The notes under the pieces: model-generated
Seen by the model: only the letters and a program-made list of their open reading frames with translations
Database searches by the model: none
Told to the model about the DNA's origin: nothing
Made by a program: the position numbers and the translations under genes
Source of the DNA: JBEVNX01 sp040507895
Lineage (GTDB): Bacteria; Desulfobacterota; Binatia; JACPRU01
NCBI GenBank assembly: GCA_040507895.1
Contig: JBEVNX010000125.1
Location: forward strand, 1-8,007
Direction of reading: 5' to 3'
Length of the DNA: 8,007 bases
Part shown: positions 1 to 6,350 of the stretch, in pieces
Numbering within the stretch: position 1 is the first letter of the stretch
Layout: each line of letters starts with the position of its first letter

Positions 1-58
1 CCTGCTGCTTCGTCATCACCCTGGCCTCCCGGGCCACTCGACGCTCGATGCTGTCCAT
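1..58 (-). CDS. Possible transposase N-terminus (partial, 19 codons)
   Basis: Reading the minus strand from the ATG at 58-56, the frame stays open to the window edge and begins MDSIERRVAREARVMTKQQ. An in-frame TAG at 68-70 lies just upstream, so the ATG is the first plausible start. The basic, Arg-rich opening followed by MTKQQ resembles the start of helix-turn-helix IS transposases (ISNCY-like), but nineteen residues are too few for a firm family call. No strong Shine-Dalgarno sequence is seen. The main support is the pair of tandem repeats behind it. It could also be chance open frame. Confidence 0.35.
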   Translation of the reverse strand, partial: MDSIERRVAREARVMTKQQ

Positions 59-82
59 CGAACGCCGCTAGCCCATCCAGGG

Positions 83-132
83 CGGACATCTTCAAATGTT
101 TATGACCCGGACATCTCCATTGTTTGTGACAC
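83..132. repeat. Two tandem 25-bp imperfect direct repeats
   Basis: Copy 1 (83-107) and copy 2 (108-132) both begin CGGACATCT and share a TGTTTrTGAC block near the end, with a one-base shift between the two blocks. They are AT-richer than the surroundings. They abut with no spacer, so this is not a CRISPR array. The best reading is a set of transposase-binding repeats at an IS terminus. Confidence 0.7.
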
Positions 133-192
133 CATCGAGCACGATCTTGCCACCGCCCGGAGGGTGATACTACTGCTCGGCCGGCTCCGGCG

Positions 193-819
193 TCACGGCG
201 GCAGGCCGACGCCGAGGCCCGCCGCCGCCCGCTGGAACGCTTCGCGCAACTCCTCGTACGTTCGCGTCACCCGAAACTGCGGGAACTCGCGCGCAACGTT
301 CTCCGGCGGTCGAAAGAGGATTCCCGCGTCCGCCTCGGCGAGCATGGTCGTATCGTTGTAGGAGTCGCCGGTGGCGATCACGTGAAAGGCGAGCGAGCGC
401 AGCGCAGACACGGCACGGCGCTTGCCGTCCTGCTGGCGCAGCCGATAGCCGGCGATGCGGCCGCTACCGTCGATCTCGAGCGTGTTGCAGAACAGTGCCG
501 GCCAGCCGAGCTTGCGCATCAGCGGCTTGGAGAATTGATCGAAGGTATCGGAAAGGATGACGACGGAAACACGCTCGCGCAGCCAGTCGAGAAACGCCGG
601 CGCTCCCTCGAGAGCATCCATCGAGCCGATCACCTGCTCGATGTCCCGGAGCTTCAAGCCGTGCTCGTCGAGGATGGCGATCCGACCGCGCATGAGCTTG
701 TCGTAGTCCGGCTCGTCCCGCGTGGTGCGCTCGAGCGCGCGAATGCCGGTTTTCCTCGCGACGTTGATCCAGATCTCGGGCACCAGCACGCCCTCGAGGT
801 CGAGGCAAGCGACGAGCAT
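193..819 (-). CDS. thrH: ThrH-type HAD phosphatase (phosphoserine phosphatase / homoserine phosphotransferase)
   Basis: A 208-residue HAD-superfamily protein that closely follows Pseudomonas ThrH, which dephosphorylates phosphoserine and can move the phosphate to homoserine, linking serine and threonine metabolism in the cytosol. The catalytic motif DLEGV (D7, E9) opens the protein, motif II serine is S90 in VILSDTF, and motif IV is GDSYNDTTM (D152, D156). The stretches CLDLEGVLVPEIW, ILDEHGLKL and ENVxREFPQF are hallmarks of this subfamily. The start is set at the ATG at 819 because ThrH proteins begin a few residues before the DLEG motif; a GTG at 846 would add nine residues, and neither has a good Shine-Dalgarno. 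It lies 72 bp downstream of the glycosyltransferase on the same strand, possibly co-transcribed. The family call is strong; which of the two activities dominates is not visible. Confidence 0.9.
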   Translation of the reverse strand: MLVACLDLEGVLVPEIWINVARKTGIRALERTTRDEPDYDKLMRGRIAILDEHGLKLRDIEQVIGSMDALEGAPAFLDWLRERVSVVILSDTFDQFSKPLMRKLGWPALFCNTLEIDGSGRIAGYRLRQQDGKRRAVSALRSLAFHVIATGDSYNDTTMLAEADAGILFRPPENVAREFPQFRVTRTYEELREAFQRAAAGLGVGLPP

Positions 820-891
820 GGGGCCTGCGTTTAGCGCACGATTCACGGTAGAGCAAAGCGACGTGCGACGCCCGCCCCGGCGCGGCGATCG

Positions 892-1659
892 TCACGCAGA
901 CTGCGCGCCGCGAAGCTCGAGCGCCTTGGCGTACTTGAGGAAGACGTAGAATCCGGCGGTCGCCGCCACGAAGAGTCCCGGCCAGCCTTCCAGAGCGCCG
1001 CGATCGACGACTAATGAGCGGAAGAACCGCCAGAATGGCCGCAAGACGAGCCCGCCGCCGCTGACTCGATCGCTCTTCAACGTCTCGACGGCCGAGATGT
1101 CGGTGAGCCGGTTGACCGTCTGCAGATGCTGAGAGACGTCGGCATAGGTGAAATGGAGCAGGCTGCCGGTGAGGCGCCGGGTCCGCCCGTTGATCAGCAC
1201 CTTCTCGTGGGGGTTCACACCCCCCCAGCGCGCTTTCTCGCGACGGAACAGGCGCAGCCGGTAATCCGGATACCAGCCCCCTCGATACCACCACCGCCCC
1301 AGATAGTGGACGAGACGAGGGATGTAGAAGCCGTCGATCGCGGGCGCCCCGTCCGCGAGCTCCTGCTGGATCTCGATACGGAGCTCGGGGGAGACGCGCT
1401 CGTCGGCGTCGAGGTTCAAGACCCATTCCAACCGCGCTTGCTCGAGCGCGAACTGCTTCTGCTCCCGGTATCCGGGCCAGTCCCGCACCAGCACGCGCTT
1501 TGTGAACTGGCGCACGATGTCGAGCGTGCGATCGGTCGAGCGTGCGTCGACCACGACGATCTCATCGCACCACACCACGCTCTCGAGGCATGCGCGGATG
1601 TTGTCCTCCTCGTTGTAGCAGACGACGATCGCCGAAACCCTCGCCGGACGTGGATCCAT
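892..1659 (-). CDS. Family 2 glycosyltransferase, WaaE/KdtX-like
   Basis: A 255-residue GT-A fold inverting glycosyltransferase. The N-terminal strand SAIVVCYNEEDNI (residues 9-21) and VVVDARSTDRT (35-45) form the nucleotide-sugar site, and the metal-binding DxD is D84-A85-D86 in LNLDADE. The GGWYPDYRLRLFRR stretch (127-140) and the NPHE motif (149-152) match the WaaE group, which adds glucose to lipopolysaccharide inner core in enterobacteria; related proteins serve other envelope glycans. A hydrophobic stretch near 228-243 may contact the membrane. The ATG at 1659 is chosen because a GGAGG lies 11 bases upstream and the GT2 domain starts right after it; a TTG at 1764 would add 35 low-quality residues. 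Donor and acceptor sugars cannot be read from sequence. It is divergent from the carbamoyltransferase cluster. Confidence 0.88.
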   Translation of the reverse strand: MDPRPARVSAIVVCYNEEDNIRACLESVVWCDEIVVVDARSTDRTLDIVRQFTKRVLVRDWPGYREQKQFALEQARLEWVLNLDADERVSPELRIEIQQELADGAPAIDGFYIPRLVHYLGRWWYRGGWYPDYRLRLFRREKARWGGVNPHEKVLINGRTRRLTGSLLHFTYADVSQHLQTVNRLTDISAVETLKSDRVSGGGLVLRPFWRFFRSLVVDRGALEGWPGLFVAATAGFYVFLKYAKALELRGAQSA

Positions 1660-1758
1660 GGCGACGTCAGCCTCCGCAACGCGGCCCTTGCTGTCAACCC
1701 ACGCCCCGGTGTGCCGCCTGCGGGTCCGTGTGAGCCGGGTGCCGCGCGCCCTCCGGTG

Positions 1759-1770
1759 GGTCAATTGACC
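1759..1770. promoter_or_regulatory. 12-bp perfect palindrome GGTCAATTGACC, possible operator
   Basis: A perfect inverted repeat sits in the 145-bp spacer between the divergent glycosyltransferase and the 78-residue membrane protein gene. Its right half overlaps the -35-like TTGACC at 1765-1770. This placement would suit a repressor or activator site, but palindromes of this length also occur by chance, and no regulator gene is in the window. Confidence 0.35.
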
Positions 1771-1795
1771 TCGCGGCGAGAAACCGGCTTATTGT
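1765..1795 (+). promoter_or_regulatory. Candidate sigma70-type promoter for the carbamoyltransferase cluster
   Basis: TTGACC (1765-1770) matches the -35 consensus at five of six positions. TATTGT (1790-1795) matches the -10 at four of six, with a 19-bp spacer, longer than ideal. Transcription would begin near 1802, only a few bases before the ATG at 1805, so the message would be nearly leaderless, which fits the lack of a Shine-Dalgarno there. No equally good -10 is seen for the divergent direction. Confidence 0.3.
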
Positions 1796-1804
1796 GGCCA
1801 TCGA

Positions 1805-2041
1805 ATGCCACGATTCGTGCGTGAGGCCTGGCAGGCCTGGAAACGGGTCGCCGAGAAGATCGGGCACTTTCAGGCCCGCCTACTGTGGGGATTCTTGTAC
1901 TTCGTGTTGGTGACCCCGTTCGCACTGGGCGTGAAGCTCTTCGCCGATCCCCTGCGGATCAAGAAGCGGACGGCGTCGACCTGGTGGCTGGAGCACCCTC
2001 GCCAAACCCAAACTCTCGAGGAGGCGCACCGGCAGTTCTGA
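1805..2041 (+). CDS. Small single-pass membrane protein of the carbamoyltransferase cluster
   Basis: A 78-residue protein of no assigned function. A basic amphipathic N-terminus with several Trp, Arg and Lys residues (1-25) leads into one membrane segment at about 26-47 (LLWGFLYFVLVTPFALGVKLF), then a short polar tail with ADPLRIKKR (47-55) and WW at 60-61. Proteins with this plan (FVREAWQ.WKR, an YFVLVTPFAL-like segment, then a DPLR motif) are familiar to me next to NodU-type carbamoyltransferases, but I know no characterised member. The start at 1805 has no Shine-Dalgarno and lies about ten bases after the candidate -10 box. It ends 66 bp before the carbamoyltransferase on the same strand, so it is probably the first gene of that operon. 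A role as membrane anchor or partner is inference. Confidence 0.75.
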   Translation: MPRFVREAWQAWKRVAEKIGHFQARLLWGFLYFVLVTPFALGVKLFADPLRIKKRTASTWWLEHPRQTQTLEEAHRQF

Positions 2042-2107
2042 CGGTGTAGCGCTCGGGCACGCGTTCCACCCGCTTCCACGGAAACGGCGCCCGGCGAGAC
2101 CGAACTT

Positions 2108-3889
2108 TTGAGAATCCTAGGAATCTCCTGCTTCTATCACGACGCCGCCGCCGCCTTGATCGACGACGGGCGACTGATCGCGGCCGCTGAAGAAGAGCGC
2201 TTCTCTCGCAAGAAGCACGACTCGGGTTTTCCCCAGGACGCGATCCGGTACTGCCTCGAGGCGGGGGGGATCAATGCGCGAGACGTCGATCACGTCGTGT
2301 TCTACGAGAAGCCGTTCGTGAAGTTCGAGCGCATCTTGCTCACCGCCATGCAGAGCTACCCGCGGGCGTGGCGATCCTTCACCGATGCGATGATGACGTG
2401 GATGGGGGAGAAGATTTGGGTACGCGACCACATCTGTCGCCGGCTCGACATCGAAGCGCCGAAGCTGCTGTTCGTCGATCATCACGGATCGCATGCCGCC
2501 AGCGCATTCTATCCTTCGCGCTTCGACAAAGCGGCGATCCTCACAGTGGACGGCGTCGGCGAATGGACGACGGCGAGCCTCGGCGTCGGCGACGGCGAGA
2601 AGCTGCGTCTGCTTCGCGAGATCCGCTTCCCCCATTCGCTCGGCCTTCTCTACAGCGTGTTCACCGCGTTCCTCGGCTTCGAGGTGAACGAAGGGGAATA
2701 CAAGGTCATGGGCATGGCGCCCTACGGCCAGCCCCGTTACGTCGACAAGGTCTGGAAGCTGATCGAGGTTTCGGCCGACGGCTCCTTCGGTTTGAACATG
2801 GAGTACTTCGCGTATCACTACTCCCGAGACACGGGTTACAGCGCGAAGTTCCTCGACCTCTTCGGCGCGCCGCGCAAGCCGGGATTGAACTTCTTCACGT
2901 CGAGTTCCGGTTACCCGAGCTACTTCGGACCCAAGCCCGGCAACTACGCCGAGCTCGTACGCGACAACGAACACTACTCCGACGTCGCCGCCAGCATCCA
3001 GAAGGTGACCGAGGAAGTGATGCTGGCCATGGTTCGGGCAGTCTACAAGGAAACGGGCCTGAAGCGGCTCTGCCTCGCCGGCGGCGTGGCGCTCAACAGC
3101 GTCGCCAACGGGCGCATCGTACGAGAAACACCGATCGAAGAGCTGTACGTGCAGCCCGCGGCGGGCGACAGCGGCGGAGCGATCGGCGCCGCTCTCTATG
3201 CCTACCATGCAATTCTCGGCCATCCGCGCAACGGCAGCGTGATGGATCATGCCTACTGGGGCAAGGAATACGGCGACGCCGAGGTCCGAGCGGCCCTGGA
3301 GCGCCGGGGAATCCGCCACTCGTATTTCGACGACGAGGGCAAGCTCCTCGACACCACTGTCGAGGACATCGCCGCAGGCAAAGTGATCGGTTGGTACCAG
3401 GGCCGGTTCGAATGGGGTCCGCGGGCGCTCGGCAACCGCTCGATTCTCGCCGATCCACGACGAGCGGAGATGAAGGACATCGTCAACACCAAGATCAAGT
3501 TCCGGGAGCCCTATCGACCGTTCGCGCCGTCGGTGCTCGCGACCGAAACGGAGCGATTCTTCGATCTCTCCGACAGCCTGCGGCAGGATGCCGCCCGCTT
3601 CATGCTCCTGGTCGTGCCGGTCAAGAACGACGTGGTTCCGGCGGTCACGCACGTCGACAACAGCGCACGTCTACAGACGGTCTTCCGCGATACCAACCCG
3701 CGGTACTACGACCTGATCCGACGCTTTGGAGAAGCAACCGGAGTGCCGGTGGTGCTCAACACCTCCTTCAACCTCAAGGGCGAGCCGATCGTCAACACGC
3801 CCGACAACGCCCTGAACACCTTCTTCGCGAGCGAGATGGATACTCTGGTCCTCGGCAACCACATCGTGCATAAGTCGGACAACTCATGA
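2108..3889 (+). CDS. O-carbamoyltransferase, NodU/CmcH/TobZ family
   Basis: A full-length 593-residue enzyme of the family that moves a carbamoyl group from carbamoyl phosphate, through a carbamoyl-adenylate, onto a hydroxyl of a sugar or natural product. The N-terminal Kae1-like domain shows FYHDAAAAL (9-17), EEERFSRKKHDSGFP (28-42), the H125xxxH129 metal pair in DHHGSH, D148 in LTVDGVG, KVMGMAPYG (199-207), LAGGVALNSVANG (323-335) and D354 in AAGDSGGAIG; these correspond to the TobZ metal ligands. The C-terminal YrdC-like part carries GRFEWGPRALGNRSIL (432-447), REPYRPFAPS (466-475) and VVLNTSFNLKGEPIV (548-562). No key residue appears lost. The start is TTG at 2108, giving the family opening MRILGIS.FYHD; the Shine-Dalgarno is weak. 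The last codons overlap the next gene (ATGA). The acceptor is unknown; the neighbouring glycosyltransferase makes a glycan possible. Confidence 0.95.
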   Translation: MRILGISCFYHDAAAALIDDGRLIAAAEEERFSRKKHDSGFPQDAIRYCLEAGGINARDVDHVVFYEKPFVKFERILLTAMQSYPRAWRSFTDAMMTWMGEKIWVRDHICRRLDIEAPKLLFVDHHGSHAASAFYPSRFDKAAILTVDGVGEWTTASLGVGDGEKLRLLREIRFPHSLGLLYSVFTAFLGFEVNEGEYKVMGMAPYGQPRYVDKVWKLIEVSADGSFGLNMEYFAYHYSRDTGYSAKFLDLFGAPRKPGLNFFTSSSGYPSYFGPKPGNYAELVRDNEHYSDVAASIQKVTEEVMLAMVRAVYKETGLKRLCLAGGVALNSVANGRIVRETPIEELYVQPAAGDSGGAIGAALYAYHAILGHPRNGSVMDHAYWGKEYGDAEVRAALERRGIRHSYFDDEGKLLDTTVEDIAAGKVIGWYQGRFEWGPRALGNRSILADPRRAEMKDIVNTKIKFREPYRPFAPSVLATETERFFDLSDSLRQDAARFMLLVVPVKNDVVPAVTHVDNSARLQTVFRDTNPRYYDLIRRFGEATGVPVVLNTSFNLKGEPIVNTPDNALNTFFASEMDTLVLGNHIVHKSDNS

Positions 3890-4068
3890 AGAAGACGCTA
3901 CAGAGGGTGGCCGGGCGGTTCGGGATCGTCGGGGAGTTCTTCAGCTTTCTGTGGGATCAGAAGCTGTGGTGGATGATCCCGATGATGACCGTGTTCTTGA
4001 TCTTCGGGCTGCTACTGGTCTTCACCCAGGGTTCGGCGGTCGCGCCGTTCATCTACACGCTCTTCTGA
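3886..4068 (+). CDS. DUF5989 family small membrane protein
   Basis: A 60-residue protein matching the DUF5989 pattern: a short basic N-terminus, GEFFSFLWDQKLWWMIPM (16-33), one membrane segment at about 30-47 and the conserved ending TQGSAVAPFIYTLF (47-60). Members commonly sit directly after NodU-type carbamoyltransferases, often before an SxtJ-type membrane protein; their function is unknown. The ATG overlaps the carbamoyltransferase stop (ATGA at 3886-3889) and no separate Shine-Dalgarno is seen, so translation is probably coupled and the two proteins made together. A role as membrane partner of the enzyme is inference from this linkage. No SxtJ-like gene follows here: the next gene is convergent. 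Confidence 0.9.
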   Translation: MKKTLQRVAGRFGIVGEFFSFLWDQKLWWMIPMMTVFLIFGLLLVFTQGSAVAPFIYTLF

Positions 4069-4085
4069 GACGCCCCGCACGTAGA

Positions 4086-4102
4086 GCGGGTCGAAGACCC
4101 GC
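4086..4102 (+). terminator. Hairpin after the carbamoyltransferase cluster, possible terminator
   Basis: A perfect 7-bp stem GCGGGTC / GACCCGC with a GAA loop begins 17 bases after the DUF5989 stop. There is no T-tract on either strand, so it is not a classic intrinsic terminator, but GC-rich genomes often use such hairpins, and it lies in the spacer between convergent genes where both transcripts must end. Confidence 0.4.
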
Positions 4103-4184
4103 CTAAGGACACCGCAGCGAGGCGAAAGATGGTCGGTGCGCGTCCGGGGTGGGGTACATCGTGCCCGTCACGCGCGGGCGATCG

Positions 4185-4751
4185 TCACCGGCCGCGCTTG
4201 CGTCTCCTCGGTCGCGGCGGCTCGCCGCCGCTGGATTCGACGAGCACCTCATGAATCCGCGTGACCGCGTCGTCTTCCGATCGGGCCACGCGTAGCACAC
4301 CACCGAGCTTGCGGAAGAAGCGCTCTGCTCGCCCGGGCGGGCTGACGAGCACGACCGGACGGCCGCTCTTGAGCGCCAAGGCCACTTCCGAAGCAGTTCC
4401 TGCTCCCCCGGCGCCGCACGCGACGACCACCCGGCTCGAAAGGACGTTGATTGCGTTGCGCGCGTTTCCCATCCCCGTGAAGATCGCGACGTCGACACCC
4501 GGAGCGACCGGTCCGGATGCCGCAGGCAGGATCCCGATCGTCAGGCTTCCCGCTACGCGCTTGGCCCCGCGGGTCGCCGCCGCCATGACCCCGGCGTCGC
4601 GGCCCCCGGTGAGCAGCACCCATCCTTGCTGGGCGATCCGCTCACCAAGCCGCTCGCCGAGTAGGCAGTCCGCCTTGGATGCGGACTCGCCTGCACCCAT
4701 CACCCCGATGATCGGCCGGCGAGTCGAGGATCGTCTCACGGGCTCAACCAA
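4185..4751 (-). CDS. LOG-like / TIGR00725 Rossmann-fold protein
   Basis: A 188-residue protein of the SLOG superfamily. PIIGVMGAGE (13-22) is the nucleotide-binding first strand, LLTGGRDAGVMAAATRGAK (46-64) the second signature, LTIGILP (70-76) follows, and GGAGTASE (115-122) is the GGxGTxxE motif shared with LOG phosphoribohydrolases. TIGR00725 proteins resemble cytokinin-activating LOG and lysine decarboxylase-like proteins, but bacterial members have no settled role; nucleotide or nucleoside-monophosphate binding is expected. The tail (179-188) is nearly all Arg, Lys and Pro. The start is uncertain: TTG at 4751 or GTG at 4739, both without a clear Shine-Dalgarno. It lies 68 bp downstream of rplQ on the same strand and may be read through from the ribosomal operon. 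Confidence 0.82.
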   Translation of the reverse strand: MVEPVRRSSTRRPIIGVMGAGESASKADCLLGERLGERIAQQGWVLLTGGRDAGVMAAATRGAKRVAGSLTIGILPAASGPVAPGVDVAIFTGMGNARNAINVLSSRVVVACGAGGAGTASEVALALKSGRPVVLVSPPGRAERFFRKLGGVLRVARSEDDAVTRIHEVLVESSGGEPPRPRRRKRGR

Positions 4752-4819
4752 TCGATCTCGGCGGAAGCTTCGCCGGGTGCCCGGGGCCGGCCGATCCGCA
4801 GATGCAACGGCGGCTTCGC

Positions 4820-5275
4820 TCAGCCCGCTGCTGCGCGCCTTCTCGGTGCCGCTTCCTGCTTCGCAGGCACCTTGGCCGCTTTCTTGGCCTTGCCCTTGCC
4901 CTTCTTCTTGCCTTCTTCACCGCGCCCGGTCCACTCGATCAGCGAGATCGGCGCGGCGTCTCCCGCGCGCAGCCCGAGCTTGACGATGCGCGTGTAGCCA
5001 CCCGGCCGGTTGCCGAATCGGGGGGCAAGCACCTCGAAGAGCTTGGTCACCGCTTCGCGATCTCGGACCCGATCGAACGCCCGGCGGCGTGCTGCGAGCG
5101 TTGCTTGCTTGCCGAGTGAGACCAATCGATCCGCGAAGCGGCGCAGCTCCTTCGCTTTCGCATCGGTGGTACGGATGGCGTCGAACCGGATCAGGGCCGT
5201 GGCGAGATTGCGCATCAGCGCCTTGCGGTGCGCTGCCGACCGGTTGAGCTTGCGTCCCGAGTTCAGGTGTCGCAT
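4820..5275 (-). CDS. rplQ: 50S ribosomal protein bL17
   Basis: Ribosomal large-subunit protein bL17, which lies near the peptide exit tunnel. The opening MRHLNSGRKLNRSAAHRKAL and the later RTTDAKAKELRRFADRL (35-51) and the PGGYTRIVKLGLRAGDAAPI block (91-110) are diagnostic. The usual domain ends near residue 117; the remaining 34 residues are a Lys/Ala/Arg-rich tail, making the protein 151 residues against about 127 in E. coli. The ATG lies three bases after the rpoA stop, with AAGGA inside the end of rpoA as its ribosome site, so the two are tightly coupled. It is the last ribosomal gene of the operon. Confidence 0.97.
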   Translation of the reverse strand: MRHLNSGRKLNRSAAHRKALMRNLATALIRFDAIRTTDAKAKELRRFADRLVSLGKQATLAARRRAFDRVRDREAVTKLFEVLAPRFGNRPGGYTRIVKLGLRAGDAAPISLIEWTGRGEEGKKKGKGKAKKAAKVPAKQEAAPRRRAAAG

Positions 5276-5278
5276 GGC

Positions 5279-6301
5279 TCAGGCGCTTTCCTTTTCCTTC
5301 TGGATCCGTCTTCGCTCAAGCTCCTCGCGCGGCGGGAAGTTGTCCAGCTTGAGGCCGAACGAGAGACCCATGTCGGCGAGCATCTCCTTGATCTCGTTCA
5401 GGGACTTGCGACCGAAGTTCTTGGTCTTGAGCATCTCGGCTTCAGTCTTTTGCACCAATTCGCCGATGTATTTGATGTCGGCGTTCTGCAGGCAGTTTGC
5501 CGCACGCACGGACAGCTCGAGTTCCTCGACGGGGCGGAACAGGTTCTCGTTCAACGCCTCGGAGGCGGCCGTCGGCGCTGTTTCGGCTTCCGGCTGCTCC
5601 TCGAAGTTGATGAAGATCGACAGCTGGTCCTGGAGGATGCGCGCCGAGTAGGCCATCGCATCTTCCGGCCGAACGCTGCCGTCGGTCCAAACTTCGAGCG
5701 TGAGACGGTCGTAGTCCGTACGCTGGCCGACTCGCGCGTTGGTCACCGCGTAGTTGACCTTGCGGATCGGCGAAAACGCGGCGTCGAGCGGAATCGTGCC
5801 CACGGGGGCACCTTCTTCCTTGTTGCGTTCGGCGGTGACGTAGCCGCGGCCGGAGCGGATCACCAGATCCATCTCGAGATGCGCGTCCTTCGACAGCGTG
5901 GCGAGGTGCTGGTCCGGGTTGAGGACCTCGACCGCAGGACCATGAGTAATGGCGGCCGCCGTGACGGCTCCATCGCCTTTGACGTCGATCCGCGCGGTCT
6001 GCGGGACGTCTTCGCTGACCCTCACGCGAACTTCCTTGAGATTGAGGACGATGTCGGTGACGTCCTCGCGCACACCCGGTACGGTGGAAAACTCGTGCAG
6101 CACCCCCTTGATGCGCACCGAGCTGATCGCCGCGCCCTGCAGCGAGGAGAGCAGAATCCGACGCAGCGAATTTCCGACGGTGATCCCGAAGCCGCGCTCG
6201 AGGGGCTCGGCGACGAACTTCCCATAATTGGAGGCGAGGCTCTTTTCCTCGACTTCCAATCGCTTCGGCTTGATGAGATCCTTCCAGTTCCTTTGCAGCA
6301 T
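5279..6301 (-). CDS. rpoA: DNA-directed RNA polymerase subunit alpha
   Basis: A complete 340-residue alpha subunit. The N-terminal domain (1 to about 235) dimerises and nucleates assembly with beta and beta-prime; it has the ERGFGITVGNSLRRILLSS block (35-53). An acidic linker (about 235-252, EEQPEAETAPTAASEAL) leads to the C-terminal domain (253-315), which contacts promoter UP elements and activators; R266 in SVRAANCL equals the DNA-binding R265 of E. coli, and NFGRKSLNEIKEML (295-308) is the conserved helix-hairpin-helix region. The C-terminal tail (321-340) is charged and slightly longer than in E. coli. A GGGAGGT lies four bases before the ATG. The opening LQRNWKDLIKPKRLEVE is a wording I associate with deltaproteobacteria. 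Confidence 0.98.
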   Translation of the reverse strand: MLQRNWKDLIKPKRLEVEEKSLASNYGKFVAEPLERGFGITVGNSLRRILLSSLQGAAISSVRIKGVLHEFSTVPGVREDVTDIVLNLKEVRVRVSEDVPQTARIDVKGDGAVTAAAITHGPAVEVLNPDQHLATLSKDAHLEMDLVIRSGRGYVTAERNKEEGAPVGTIPLDAAFSPIRKVNYAVTNARVGQRTDYDRLTLEVWTDGSVRPEDAMAYSARILQDQLSIFINFEEQPEAETAPTAASEALNENLFRPVEELELSVRAANCLQNADIKYIGELVQKTEAEMLKTKNFGRKSLNEIKEMLADMGLSFGLKLDNFPPREELERRRIQKEKESA

Positions 6302-6350
6302 ATGACCTCCCTGATCGGGCGGAAGCCTCGAACGGTGCGGGTCTCGACGG

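Larger units (their letters stand above)
1..132 (-). mobile_element. Edge of an insertion sequence (partial; continues left of the window)
   Basis: Two near-identical tandem repeats (83-107 and 108-132) lie directly upstream of a minus-strand reading frame that starts at 58 and runs off the window. Short direct repeats next to the transposase start are typical of IS ends bound by the transposase. On the minus strand the outer edge would begin near 131 with TGTCACAAAC, and the intact thrH gene ends only about 60 bp away. The other end and any target duplication are outside the window, so the family cannot be fixed. This is an inference from layout and repeat pattern, and it could be an old remnant. 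Confidence 0.45.

Noticed and set aside
83..132. Could the tandem repeats be a CRISPR array?
   Set aside because: Only two copies, directly abutting, with no spacer between them.
464..1426. Minus-strand open frame (320 codons) spanning the end of the glycosyltransferase and the start of thrH
   Set aside because: It overlaps two well-supported genes in a different frame and is very Arg-rich, so it is a composition artefact.
1660..1764. N-terminal extension of the glycosyltransferase from a TTG at 1764
   Set aside because: The added residues are Arg-rich and unlike the family. The TTG falls inside the palindrome, and a GGAGG points to the ATG at 1659.
2042..2107. 66-bp gap before the carbamoyltransferase as a separate promoter
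   Set aside because: No convincing -35/-10 pair; co-transcription with the 78-residue gene is simpler.
2117..3652. Long minus-strand open frame (511 codons) opposite the carbamoyltransferase
   Set aside because: It lies wholly inside a gene with clear catalytic motifs on the other strand. Its translation is Arg, Glu and Val rich without any motif, as expected of antisense frames in GC-rich DNA.
2368..3873. Plus-strand open frame (501 codons) overlapping the carbamoyltransferase in another frame
   Set aside because: Arg-rich, motif-free shadow of the real gene.
4163..4179. Second hairpin (GCCCG / CGGGC) just past the stop of the LOG-like gene on its strand
   Set aside because: Only five base pairs with a seven-base loop and no T-tract, which is too weak to annotate as a terminator.
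6302..6350. 49-bp gap between rpsD and rpoA as a possible regulatory leader or promoter
   Set aside because: Apart from the rpoA Shine-Dalgarno I see no stable hairpin or promoter boxes.
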